A stretch of DNA of 64,000 bases from contig NW_013657631.1 of the NCBI RefSeq assembly GCF_000142905.1, positions 47,873-111,872 of the forward strand, in the 5' to 3' direction. The stretch comes from Thecamonas trahens ATCC 50062 (Eukaryota > Apusozoa > Apusomonadida > Apusomonadidae). The stretch's first letter is position 1. The number at the start of each line of letters is the position of its first letter. The position numbers and the translations under genes are program-made. The notes beneath the pieces were generated by a model, which saw nothing but the letters and a program-made list of their open reading frames with translations, was not told the DNA's origin and ran no database searches. Positions 21,705 to 31,481 of this stretch are shown piece after piece.

Positions 21705-23177
21705 TTATTGCGGTGCCATTAGCGACGAGGCCATGGCATACGCGGCAGAGGCGGTCGAGTCAAGCAGGTGAGCGCGCTTTGCTGCTGGCATGCCAACGCC
21801 CGGCATCAAAACGCCGCCGGACTGATCGAGAGTCCGCTTGGCACCGACGGCGGGGTATGGTGCCGACGGCAGCGGGTTGGACGGCAGCGGGATGCTTGCC
21901 GGGTGCTGCGACATGATCGAGAGGTTGTAGTTGGGGTGCATGTGCTGCTGGTGGTGGTTGTGCAGCTGGAGAGCGTGAGCATGTGCGGCCTGGTTCTGGA
22001 CACCAAGGCCAGCCTGGATCTGCATGTGCTGCTGAGCTTGGAACTGAGGCGGGGAGTGCGCCTGAGTGCGAGCCTGGGCTTGGGCCTGGAGCTGGGCCTG
22101 GACTTGAGCCTGGGCCTGCTGCAGCAACTGCAATTGTAGCAGCTGCTGCTGCTGCTGCTGCTGCATGCGGTACTGCATATTGGCCTGCTGCTGCGCCTGC
22201 TGGGCTTGTTGTGCCTGCTGAGCTTGCAGCTGCTGGTAGTACACCTGAGCGTTGGCGGCCTGCTGAGCCTGCGCAGGCAATGCGGAAGACATCGGCATCT
22301 GCGGGTTCATCGAGGAGGCGGACAGGTGCACCCCTGCGACCGAGAAGGGTGAAGCAGACGAGAGGGCCGACGCGTGGCCCGTGGCACTGTGGTGGGCAGA
22401 GCGTGAATGCGGTGGCGAATGAGAGTGCTTGCCACGGTAGAGCACATGTTCCTTGACGACATGCTGCTTGGTCGTCTCATCAAACTCCTTGGAGAGGATT
22501 TCGACCTGCTTCTTGGCCTTGCACTCGGTATTTGAGCACTTGTAGTAGGCGCGTGGGAACGCGTGGCCCTTAACGTGCTTCTGGCCGTACTTGCGCCATT
22601 TGTAGCCGTCGTCGAGCGGGCGGCGCGTTGACTTGCCGTCATCCTCAGCCATCGAGTGGGTATGGACGACCGACGACGAATCGGCCGGATACGGAGAGGG
22701 GATGGCAGGCGTGGCAAGGGAGAGAGGAGAAATGAGCGTCATCGCACCGATGCCTGGGGAGACCATCGGCGAGACAAGCGGCGAAGGAATGCCCATGGTT
22801 GCGCCAAACTGCATCGGCGAGATCATGTTGACAGCACGCGACATGCTCATCGGCGCTGCTGGAAGCTGCGAGAGCGCCGCGTTCGAGTTTTGCGCCGCGC
22901 GCAAAGAGCTGGAGGGCATGGCGACCACAACACTGAGATCGGGGCCTTCATCGCTGGTCCGAGCATCTTCTGACGAGCTCAAACGCGACGAGGCCGAGGT
23001 TGATTGCGGCCTCGGCGAGGTTGAGCTACACGTCGCCGAGCCAGCCGATGCGGGAGTACCCATGGAAAGGAGCGACTTGACCGCCACCGCAGGCGACGGC
23101 TCAGCCGATCGGCAATCGGCCACGACGGGCGTGGGCGATGTGGACGAGGTCGAGGTTGACACGGAGAGGCCTGGCAT
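21705..23177 (-). CDS. WRKY-domain transcription factor
   Basis: A single WRKY DNA-binding domain lies near the middle. [20 protein letters not shown] gives the intact WRKYGQK heptad (22578-22598) for W-box contact. [16 protein letters not shown] follows with the CX4C pair, and YRGKHSH provides the His pair of the zinc site. The N-terminal half is Ser/Thr/Pro-rich. The C-terminal half is Gln/Ala/His-rich with a poly-Gln stretch (about 22130-22180), typical of activation regions. From the ATG at 23177 (MPGLSVST) it is about 490 residues. An upstream in-frame ATG at 23258 has atypical codon use, so I prefer 23177. WRKY factors are best known in plants but occur in Dictyostelium, Giardia and some fungi. 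Confidence 0.9.
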   Translation of the reverse strand: MPGLSVSTSTSSTSPTPVVADCRSAEPSPAVAVKSLLSMGTPASAGSATCSSTSPRPQSTSASSRLSSSEDARTSDEGPDLSVVVAMPSSSLRAAQNSNAALSQLPAAPMSMSRAVNMISPMQFGATMGIPSPLVSPMVSPGIGAMTLISPLSLATPAIPSPYPADSSSVVHTHSMAEDDGKSTRRPLDDGYKWRKYGQKHVKGHAFPRAYYKCSNTECKAKKQVEILSKEFDETTKQHVVKEHVLYRGKHSHSPPHSRSAHHSATGHASALSSASPFSVAGVHLSASSMNPQMPMSSALPAQAQQAANAQVYYQQLQAQQAQQAQQAQQQANMQYRMQQQQQQQLLQLQLLQQAQAQVQAQLQAQAQARTQAHSPPQFQAQQHMQIQAGLGVQNQAAHAHALQLHNHHQQHMHPNYNLSIMSQHPASIPLPSNPLPSAPYPAVGAKRTLDQSGGVLMPGVGMPAAKRAHLLDSTASAAYAMASSLMAPQ

Positions 23178-24401
23178 CTCGTGCGGGGAGTTAATGGGCG
23201 AGTGACGTTTGTGTTCCGCTCGGATCAATTGCCTAAAACAATAATGCCGCACCAACATGTCACAAACGTTTTGGGTGAGTGCGGGGCAAGATGGCAGGAA
23301 CGCTCCCCAAAGGCGGGGAATGCGGAGGAAAAGCCCCCTTGAGTGTGGCAAGCTCACAACGGCTAAGGACACCAGCTGAGGGCATAACACGCACAAGGCC
23401 ACATATCCCTGGGAGGCATGGTCATACCGGCCATGGCAGGTCAAGTCGTGACCTGACGTTGACCAAATTGCCACACGCTATGGTTCAAGCAAACGTTTGG
23501 CTTGCACAATGCATTGGCCAGATGCGACCAGCCGGCGATACGGGTCCTCACCGAGGAAACATGCATCTACCAAGTACAAATGATAAAGCGGAGAAGGGGG
23601 AGCGTGTGGGGAGGTGATGCGAACAAGTTGGGAGAAATAGGCATCTGCGTACTGAGTGGGTATGTAATTGGTTGGCAAGGAGAGTGTCACCGCACGTGCA
23701 GACTGGCGCGAGCGAGGTGTGGTCTCGACTCGCCAAAAGACTGTCTCATCGACAGGTAAATTGTTTTCCGCAAGCTTCTTGACCACTTTCACGAACACCC
23801 GTGTATCTGAGCCGCACTTTTTGCGCCGCGTCTGACCCACAATGCGGACGTTTTGCTGGGCTGGGCTGCGTTCGCTTGAGCGCATATGGAAGAGCCCACA
23901 TGGGCACCATTTAGACCTGCGGTTGCCAAACGGACATGGTTGTCACCAGATCCGCCGCCAGCTTACGTGAGTCAACGTCGTTGGCTTGCGTTGTTGCCGT
24001 GGATGCGGTCAATATGTGGTCAATTACGCACTGATTTGGATGCGGGTTGCGAGCAGGAGCCCGCTGCGGGACTAACAACCCGCAATGCGACGCACAGCAG
24101 ATCGTGAAAATGCCGCACCGATAGCTGTAACGCAAGAAGAGGTGCACGTTGGAGGCCTTGTGGAGGTAGGCGACAGTGGAGATCCGCACGCGTGCGAGGG
24201 AGGGCAGCGGTATGACGGACTCGACTGCCTGTCACTCGCGAGGATTTTGACTATCAAAGATGCCACCACCTGCCTGCCAATACCACGAGGATGCCGTATC
24301 AGTGCAGAGCTCAGTGTGGCGCGGACTCGGGTCAAGCACTTGCGCCCATGGCCCATCTGTCGAGCCACACCCCACTACGAGTCGCAATTGGCTGCGACTT
24401 G
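23178..24401. other. Divergent intergenic region of lower GC, no supported gene
   Basis: It lies between the WRKY gene and the plus-strand TTLL gene. Several open frames exist on both strands (for example minus 23885-23478), but their third-codon positions lack the strong G/C preference of nearby genes. None shows a domain I recognise. A TTLL 5' exon here is possible but not visible. Confidence 0.4.
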
Positions 24402-26003
24402 ATGACTCGGTACTTACAAGCCTCACGTGCACGGCCAGCGCTGGTGCTGGTGTTGGCGCTGGCGATGGCGGCGGCGGCGGCGGCCGGGAAGGATACGGCG
24501 GGGGGCGCGAGCAGGGCGGTGCCGAGAGGGTGGAATGGGACCGGGCGCAAGTACGTGGTGGAACAGGTGGCATCGAACCACACGCTGGTAGCGGCAGCGC
24601 TGGCGCAGCGCGGGTGGCTGCCGTGTCCGCCGCGGCGGTTCGGGCGCGGCTGCCGGGCGGCGGCGCTCAAGTGGACGTGGTCGCCGGAGCGGTTTGCCAG
24701 CGAGCCGGAGGGGCGGGTGCTGAACCACTTCCACACTGCTGCTGTGATGACCCACAAGGACTTGCTGGCCGAGGCCCTGCTTGCCACCCACGGGGAGGAC
24801 GCTGCGTGGGAGCTGCTGCCGCGGTCGTACATTGTCCGCGCCCCGCTCCCGACGGGCGAGGATGACGACGAGGGGAGCGTCAACGGCGAGACGGTCGACG
24901 ACGACGGCGAGGCGCTGCTGGCTGCGCTGACGGGGCCCGATGCTACCGCTACTACCGACGACCCGCTGAGCGGCGACTCTTGCTTGGCCGGAGCATCCGT
25001 GCCGGACGTAGCCGGCGGTGGCGAGGTGCGGGCCGATGGCGGCGGCGACGGCGGAGGTGCCGAGCGCAAGGTGTGGATTGTCAAGCCTGCGGCGGCGGCG
25101 CGAGGGGTGGGCATCGAGCTGTTTGACGACGGCGCGGCGCTGGTGGAGTTTGTCAACCGTGAGTTTGCGCGGTCGCACGCCGAAGCAGCGTTTGTGGTGC
25201 AGGAGTACGTGGGCAACCCGCTGGTCATCCGCGGCAAGAAGTTTGACATCCGCCAGTTTGTCCTCGTCACCTCGCTCAACCCGCTGACGGTCTTTGTGCT
25301 CGACGACGCGTACCTGCGGTTCTCGACTGAAGACTACACGCTCGACAACCTCGACGACCGGTTTATCCACCTCACCAACCACCAGGTGCAGAAGGACTCG
25401 GCATCGTACGCATCGTCGGGCATTCCGGGCAACCAGTGGTCGCTTGCCCAACTCACAGCGCATCTGGCGGCCGAGTATCCGGACACGCCGCAGCTCTCAC
25501 CAACAGCGCTGCGAGCCAACATGATTGATCTAGTGGTGAAGACGCTCGACGCGTGGGGCCCGGACGGCCACCGCGAGCGGTCGTTCGAGCTCCTTGGTTT
25601 TGACGTCCTCGTCGACGAGACCGGCAAACTCTGGCTCCTCGAAGTCAACATCTCGCCGGGCCTGCACTTGACGACCGACATAGTGCGGGCTCACCACAGC
25701 CATGCCATCGAGTCGCTGTTCCAGGTTGTGCTCGACGATTCGCAGACCGCCTTTCCGTCGCCGTCCGCCCACGCCAGCCTCTCGCCTGACGAACGCGCCG
25801 CCGCCGCCGCCGTCCGCGCCGCCGCCATCCTGCCGTGCTCGTCGGCAACTTCCTCGCCGCTGCCGCCGTGCGAGATCAAGGTCGGCGGGTGGGAGCTAGT
25901 CCGCCGCGGCGAGTACGACGCCGCCGCCGCTACTGCTGCCAGCGGCGCCTTTGCTGAGTTTCAGGCGAGCAGCGCGTCGCTCTCCATCTCCTCGATGAGC
26001 TAA
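24402..26003 (+). CDS. Tubulin-tyrosine-ligase family protein (TTLL3/8-like)
   Basis: An ATP-grasp ligase that adds amino acids to tubulin. The pattern best resembles TTLL3/8 glycylases, which act on axonemal tubulin. Visible elements are KYVVEQVASNHTLVAAALA near the N-terminus, KVWIVKPAAAARGVGIELF (ATP-binding Lys), VQEYVGNPLVIRGKKFDIRQ, SYLRFST-like DAYLRFSTEDYTLDNLDD, HLTNHQVQKDS, and LWLLEVNISPGL with the metal-binding E and N. An acidic Gly/Asp-rich insert (about 24850-25060) splits the ATP-grasp region. Residues 9-29 are strongly hydrophobic (ALVLVLALAMAAAAAAG), which is odd for a cytosolic ligase. The upstream ATG at 24291 has poor codon bias, so 24402 was chosen. About 533 residues. 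Confidence 0.87.
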   Translation: MTRYLQASRARPALVLVLALAMAAAAAAGKDTAGGASRAVPRGWNGTGRKYVVEQVASNHTLVAAALAQRGWLPCPPRRFGRGCRAAALKWTWSPERFASEPEGRVLNHFHTAAVMTHKDLLAEALLATHGEDAAWELLPRSYIVRAPLPTGEDDDEGSVNGETVDDDGEALLAALTGPDATATTDDPLSGDSCLAGASVPDVAGGGEVRADGGGDGGGAERKVWIVKPAAAARGVGIELFDDGAALVEFVNREFARSHAEAAFVVQEYVGNPLVIRGKKFDIRQFVLVTSLNPLTVFVLDDAYLRFSTEDYTLDNLDDRFIHLTNHQVQKDSASYASSGIPGNQWSLAQLTAHLAAEYPDTPQLSPTALRANMIDLVVKTLDAWGPDGHRERSFELLGFDVLVDETGKLWLLEVNISPGLHLTTDIVRAHHSHAIESLFQVVLDDSQTAFPSPSAHASLSPDERAAAAAVRAAAILPCSSATSSPLPPCEIKVGGWELVRRGEYDAAAATAASGAFAEFQASSASLSISSMS

Positions 26004-26179
26004 GAACAGAGTTTATGTGTGGAAGTGGTGGGAGTTGTGGAGGTGGAGGGGGAGGAGGGGAGTGTGAACCGTCGACGCGCAGCAGGCAGGCGTGGCCCGG
26101 TGATGCAGTCAGAAGCCAGAGGCCTGCCGCCCACGCATCGGCGGCGGGGCGGACGGCGGTCGTGCCAGGCGACCGACGG

Positions 26180-26805
26180 CTACGACGGCGGGGCGGCGGC
26201 GCGACCCGGCTGGACTGACGGGTAGGCCGGCGCCGACGGCTGAGTAAAGTACGTGGTGACCTTCTCGATAAGCATGCCAACGCCCTCAAAAACGCCGAGG
26301 ACGGCGCCGCCCGCGATGCCGTGCTGCAGCGCCTTGCGCGGGCCCTGGCGAATGGCAAGGAGGGCGCCGGTGAGGGCGCCGGCGGCCACCGGGTTGAAAT
26401 GGTCCTCCTTGCCGCGGGCGCCGGCAATGGCGCAGTCGAACGAGGAGAACAGAGCCATCCAGATGGCAAAGGCCCCGCCGGTCACCGCAGCACGGTTCTT
26501 CACCGCCGCCACCATTCCGGCCATCCGCATGCCCTATCTCAACATAGCCAGTCGCCCTGTGGCGTGAGTGTGCGCCCGCTGCCCCCCCCCCCCCCTGTCG
26601 GCCCCCCTCCTTCTCCCTCCAATAACCGCCCGATCAAGCGGCGATCCGCAGCCGCCGGCATGACGCGGCAGAGGCTGGCACGTACCTTGGGCGCTGCGCG
26701 CGCGCCCTTGAAGGCATGGAATGCCCCAGAGCCGATGGTGCCCATGGCAAAGGCCGACCCAATGTCGTCAAGGATGCGGTACGGGCACGGGTCTCTTCCG
26801 TCCAT
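26180..26805 (-). CDS. TIM17: TIM17 mitochondrial inner-membrane translocase subunit, two exons
   Basis: Core subunit of the TIM23 presequence translocase in the mitochondrial inner membrane. Exon 1 (26805-26686) encodes 40 residues: [20 protein letters not shown], then [20 protein letters not shown]. The DPCPYRI and MGTIG elements are Tim17 hallmarks. Exon 2 (26533-26180) continues with [38 protein letters not shown] and [13 protein letters not shown], covering transmembrane segments 2-4 with GxxxG packing. Joined in phase 0 this gives about 157 residues, the normal Tim17 length. The Arg plus Asp/Glu of the RGKED loop is conserved. The C-terminal tail is short and Ala/Pro-rich. Confidence 0.93.
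26534..26685 (-). other. TIM17 intron, 152 bp
   Basis: Minus strand GTACGTGCC donor at 26685 and a GAGATAG acceptor ending at 26534, phase 0. Protein homology requires its removal. It contains a poly-C/G run (about 26582-26596 on the plus strand). Confidence 0.88.
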
Positions 26806-27070
26806 GGTGGTGCAGGCGTGGAGTGGTGTGGCTTGTCGGGGGCGAGCGAGTGGGCGGTGATGGCTGGCGGGTGGCTGGCAACAGAGTAAGTAGGCGGCCG
26901 GCGGTCGGCGGCCGGAGGTCGGCAGCTAGAGAGAAGAGACGACGGTGGCAAGTTTACAGATATGGCCATCGGCACCGGGGCCGCAACTAATCCGAGCGGG
27001 CGGAACGGGTTTGGAGGGGGTGGAACGGACGTGGGACGGGGCTGTGGTACGTAGCAGCGATGAACAGCTA

Positions 27071-27891
27071 TCACGACGGCAGCGCAGTCGATTGGTTGGT
27101 GGCGCTGGGCTCAGGCTCGGACTCGGGCTCAGACAGAGCGTAGTGGAGAGTGAGCGAGTACTCGAGGTTGTCCCAGTCCCAGTTGGTGAAGAACTTGTCG
27201 GGCGCGCGATCGAGCGGGCGGTTGGGGATCTTGACGGCGACGTTGGAGTATGGGTCTGCGGCAAAGACCAGATAGAGGTAGTCTTTGTCGGGCGCCTCAT
27301 GCTTCTGCTCGTACGCCGACATGAACTGGTGCCGCGGCTGGATGCCGTCGGCAATCTCCGGGTAAGCGATCGAGATGCGTAGGCCGACCTGTTGAGTCTC
27401 GGGATCGAGCAGCCGCTCGACGGCGTGGTGCGGGACGCCGATGGTGGCCCGCCGCGGCGCGCGCCGCCCACCCGCGGCCGCCGCAGGCTGTGGCAGCGGC
27501 GCCGCCTCGGCCGCCTGCGCCTGCCGCGCCTGCCGCTTGGCGAGGTTCTGCCGGTGCTTGCGGGCCTGGGTGTGCGCGAGATACGAGCCCTCGTTCGAGT
27601 GGTGTGTGAGGCAGAGCGAGCACTCGTAGTGCCCATGGTGGGTGCGAGTGAAGAACGGGTCCTGAGCGCAGAAGGGGGAGGGGGGGGAGGGGAGCGTGAG
27701 TGGTTAGGAAGGGTGGGGGAGGGGAGGTGGGGGGGGGGGGGGAAGGGGGGAGGGAAGGAGGAGGGTAGACGTACCGACTTGAGGTCAATGGTTGTGAGTG
27801 CGAGCGCACGGATACGTTCTCTGCGTGCACGGTTGGCGACCGAGGCCGAGGCAACTGCACCCGAGCCGGTCTTGCCCTGGGCTTGGTCCAT
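27071..27891 (-). CDS. SF3A2: SF3A2/PRP11 splicing factor 3A subunit 2, two exons
   Basis: A U2 snRNP component needed for prespliceosome assembly. Exon 1 (27891-27775) encodes 39 residues starting MDQAQGKTGSGAVASASVAN, the conserved N-terminus. Exon 2 (27661-27071) begins DPFFTRTHHGHYECSLCLTH with the C2H2 matrin-type finger (CSLC...HTQARKH), then the conserved C-terminal half with PEIADGIQPRHQFMSAYEQK and FFTNWDWDNLEYSL. The joined protein is about 235 residues, close to the conserved core. It lacks the long Pro-rich tail of metazoan SF3A2. The frame is also open upstream of the chosen ATG to an ATG at 28083, but that extension is unlike the family. Confidence 0.93.
27662..27774 (-). other. 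SF3A2 intron, 113 bp
   Basis: Minus strand GTACGTCTACC donor at 27774 and a TCTGCGCTCAG acceptor ending at 27662, phase 0. The interior is almost all C on the coding strand (G runs near 27725-27760 on the plus strand). Protein homology across the join supports it. Confidence 0.9.
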
Positions 27892-28900
27892 GGGGGGGAG
27901 TGGAGAGAGGGGTGGGGGAGGAGAGGCAGGGTGCCGGGTGGCGGGCTTCGGATCGCGACGAGGTGAGCTGAAGCCACCGACCCAACACCGCGTTTTCGAG
28001 CGGTTGGAAGCGGATTCATTTCCGAGCGCATTGAGGAGAGCGTTCTTGATAGCGGTCTGGGAGCGGTCTCGCAGTGGTTCCATGGGGTCGCTGTGTGTGC
28101 GTGTGTAGGGGGGGGGTACACCGCTGGCTGTACTGGCCACGGCAGTGGTGCAGATCGTGTTTTACTTGGCCATGAGGCCGCCGTCATGCTTGGGTGACTT
28201 GAAATCGAATCAAAGTTAATCATAGTTGTCATGTGCATCCCTGTACCCCCCCCCCCCGCCGCCGCCATGCCCGGGACAGACGTCACCCTGCCGTCCACAC
28301 CACCCCTTCCCGACCGATGCACAAGCAGATGCTCTCAGAGGCACATCCTTACTACGGATAAGACGAAGGGATACTAGCCTCTCGTCTTATGCATGCGTAC
28401 CGTTGATATGCCCAAGCCCCCGACCCGAAAACGACAGCGACCACATTGAGCACGTTTAAAGGGATATAAATATATATAAATATATGGATTTAGAATATAT
28501 GAATATATGTGTGGGAAATAGAAAACTTTAATTGTTAAAATCTTTGTAATATTTATATGTTATTTTGGATCCAAATGTCATTGGTAAAGATTTCTACGGT
28601 CTGCTGCACCCGATCCCCACTCGCGTTCACAGAGAACCTGGTCCTGTCTTGCTACGCACTACTTACAGCATACAACAGATAGTGCATGTCCTGTTAGCTG
28701 CTTTCCTCCCGCTCTTGACACTCTAGCTCTCTCACAGCACTCACAATCTTCCACAATATTTTCCCTTGCAACCGGCCGTCAGACTTGCCGAGTCGGGCAC
28801 GGGCAACCAACCGCTACCACCCACGTGTCTCGCGCACAACTGCTCTTCAAGCTGCAAACACCGTACTAACACAGCGTAGTTTTACCACGGCAGAGTCGGC
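27892..28900. other. Intergenic region with AT-rich island, no recognised gene
   Basis: The SF3A2 5' flank and SulP 3' flank. The first 200 bp on the minus strand keep SF3A2's frame open (65 codons from 28083). Around 28240-28260 there is a poly-C run. From 28451 the base composition changes sharply (see the AT-rich island). I looked for tRNA, snRNA and mitochondrial-like genes here and could not support any. Confidence 0.45.
28451..28580. other. AT-rich island in GC-rich DNA
   Basis: About 130 bp dominated by A and T, with ATATAAATATATATAAATAT-type runs and a TTTATATGTTATTTTGG stretch. Flanking DNA is above 60% GC. There is no open frame of note. Confidence 0.8.
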
Positions 28901-31176
28901 TCACGATGACGACGAAGCAGAGTACGAGGCGGTCGAGTAGCGTGTGGTGAACGAGTTGCCGGACGACGAGGATGAGGTGAGAGAGGACATCGAGGGCGCG
29001 CCGGTCTCGGTGAGGTGCGGAGCCAGGAGCGGCTTGGTCTCGCGCGGTGCCGGGCCGCAGCAGCGGAAAGCAACAAGGCGCGAGGCAAAGCGGAGCCACT
29101 CGGTGTGCGAGTCGCCGCGGTGGGAGCGGGCGCCCGAGATGACGCCAAGGAAGCGCTTACGCTCGGCCTTGGGCAGAGTGAGGAAGCCGTCAAACTCGGA
29201 GGCGTGCGGGACCGAGTCAATCCACGAGCCCATGGGGGTAACAATGGTGTGCTCGGTAAGGTCGCCGAGGGTGGTGCCGAGGCGGACGGCGGTGGCCGAG
29301 TAGCGCGACGAATCGTCGGACGAAGGGGCCGACTCCTCGTCGGTGTGCGACGACGGGCCGAGCGGTCGTACGAGAGCGAGTCGATGTCCTCAGCCGTTCC
29401 CGGGCAGCACGCAAAGAGCGAGGTCGGGTGGGCACGGGCATGGCGGAGCTTGCGGCGGGTCTCGGGATCGTCGACATGAATCCACAAGTAGACGTTGATC
29501 TTCTCGTCGGCATCGTAGGCGGTGCATCCCATACGGAGATCGCCGGGGAGGATGGCGTGACCCGAGACGGCGCAGACACAGTGGCGCTGGGCAATGTCGA
29601 CACGCCAGAGGCCGACGCCCGCCGGCGAGTCGTCCATGATGTCGGGCATGAGCGTGTGGCCACGCGAGACAAGCTTCTCAGCTGCGGCGCGGATAGAGCG
29701 GACATGGAGGAACTGCTGGGTCCGAAGGAACTGGATGGCCACCTCGTTGAGCGCAGTGAGGGCGGTGACGTCGTGGACAGCGGCGTGGGTGAGGTCGATA
29801 ATGACGTGCTCCAGCTCGGTGTGCTGCTCCAGCTCGAGGTCGACGATGCGCTGGTGGAGGGCGCGGCCCGAGCCGAAGAACATGGGCCCAAGAATGGAGA
29901 TGTGGGCAACAGGCCCGCCGGTGAGGCTCGACTTGGAGACCTGAACCGAGGCCTTCAGCTCGCGGGTCGAGTGCCACGCGTAGATGAGCGCCGAGAGAAC
30001 GACACCGCAGAAGATGCCAATGGCAACGTCGACAAAGATGGTGACGAGGGTAACAACGGCAATGATGACGAGGTCGGTCGTCGGCACACGGCGGTTGACA
30101 AAGAGATCCGCAGTCCGAAGATGCCAGGTGTGGACAACAACGCCAAACATGATGCCGGCAAGGCCGCCGAGCGGAATGCGCTCCACAACCGGGTGCGCAA
30201 ACAGCATCGAGGCCAGGAGCAGGAGCGACGAGACAAAGCCCGAGAGCCTGCCCGACGAGCCGCCCAGAACGTTGATGAGGGACTGGCCCACAAGCGGGTC
30301 GCCGCCCATCGAGCCCAGAAAGCCGGCTACAATGTTGGCCACGCCCTGCGCCGTCAGCTCGCGCATGTCGTTCGACCGCCGTTTGACAATCATGCCCACA
30401 ATGTTGGCCGTCATGATGCCCTCCACAAAGATGACCGCTGCATACCGCAAAGAGTGCGGGAGAATAAGCACAAACGTGTCCCACGTGTACTCTACGTCCG
30501 GGAGGCCAAACGAAGGCAGGTCGCCCGAGACAGGCGTGATGTCGCCCACCTGCCGCGTCCCCAGCTCAAACACATGCTCGATGAAGAGCGCGCTGAGAAT
30601 GGCGACCAGCGTCGCAGGGAACCGCTTCGTGACAAACGGAAAGAGCATGACAATGGCAAAGGCAATTGCGCAGTGCATCAGCGTCAATGCCAGCTTGCTC
30701 CCGCTCACGTAGCTCCCATCGTCGTCCTCAAAGTTGGGCAGCTGCGAGAGGCCGATGACCACCGCCAGACCGTTGACAAAGCCCACAAAGACCGGGAACG
30801 AGACTAGCTGCATGAAAGCCGAGACCCGGAGGAGCGCAACCACAATGAGGATCGGCCCAAGCAGAATCGTTGCCGCATACAGATACTGCTCGCCATCCGA
30901 CTCAACAATGAGCGCCTGAATGACAGCGAGCGCGCCCGTCGTGCCCGAGATCATCCCGGGCTGCCCGCCAAACACAGACGTGATGAGCCCGATGATGAAC
31001 GAGGTCCGGATGCCGATGAGCGGGTTGACTCCCGCAATGATACTGAAGGCAATCGACTCAGGCAGCATCGCCATCGAGACCGCCAGCCCGTTGAACAGGT
31101 CCAGCCAGAACGCCGCCCATGTTGTGATCCAGTGCTCGCGCCGGAGGAAGGCCTCCACTTTGTCAACCACCGCCAT
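28901..31176 (-). CDS. SulP-family anion transporter with STAS domain, frame broken near C-terminus
   Basis: A multi-pass anion transporter of the SLC26/SulP family. It resembles the bacterial-type members, and the substrate (sulfate, bicarbonate or another anion) cannot be told. The ATG at 31176 gives a cytosolic N-terminus, then about 11-12 membrane spans beginning WLDLFNGLAVSMAMLPESIA, with GMISGTTGALAV and FVEGIMTANIVGM as landmarks. The STAS domain follows from SILGPMFFGSGRALHQRI through HVIIDLTHAAVHDVTALTAL. At about 29355 the frame changes. The continuing frame reads GDLTEHTIVTPMGSWIDSV and ends in a Ser tail at 28901. Adding one base to GGG at 29355-29357 joins them for about 758 residues. 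Confidence 0.9.
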
Positions 31177-31481
31177 CTGACCGCCGCATCCACCCGCTCC
31201 CCGTCAGTCTGTCCACCCTGTCGGCTTGCTCCCTCCCCCCTGCTCTTCTCCACTGCGGCCCTGGCCATGTTTCGCCCTCACCCGCCCTCGCCTGCCCCTT
31301 CCCGCGCCTTGCCTGTCCCGCCCCCGGGATGGATGAAAACGGCGCGATCCCTCTCCCGCTGCTGACCCGCCACATACCTCGATGCGAATGAGCGACAAGT
31401 GACCGCACCTCCCACTCCCTCCGCTCCCCGCCCCGACCACCTTCCACCGCGCAGTACCACGCAAAGCTGCTGCACTGCAGC
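31177..31481. other. SulP 5' flank, no gene seen
   Basis: A C-rich divergent intergenic stretch upstream of the SulP start. Open frames on both strands are low-complexity Pro/Arg types. No feature is supported. Confidence 0.4.

Noticed and set aside
23478-23885. A minus-strand 135-codon open frame upstream of the WRKY gene
   Set aside because: Its third-codon positions lack the G/C preference of neighbouring genes and it has no recognisable motif.
28322-28880. A tRNA, snRNA or mitochondrial gene in the low-GC region
   Set aside because: No cloverleaf with a TTC arm, no U1/U2/U4/U6-like core and no protein similarity could be recognised by eye.
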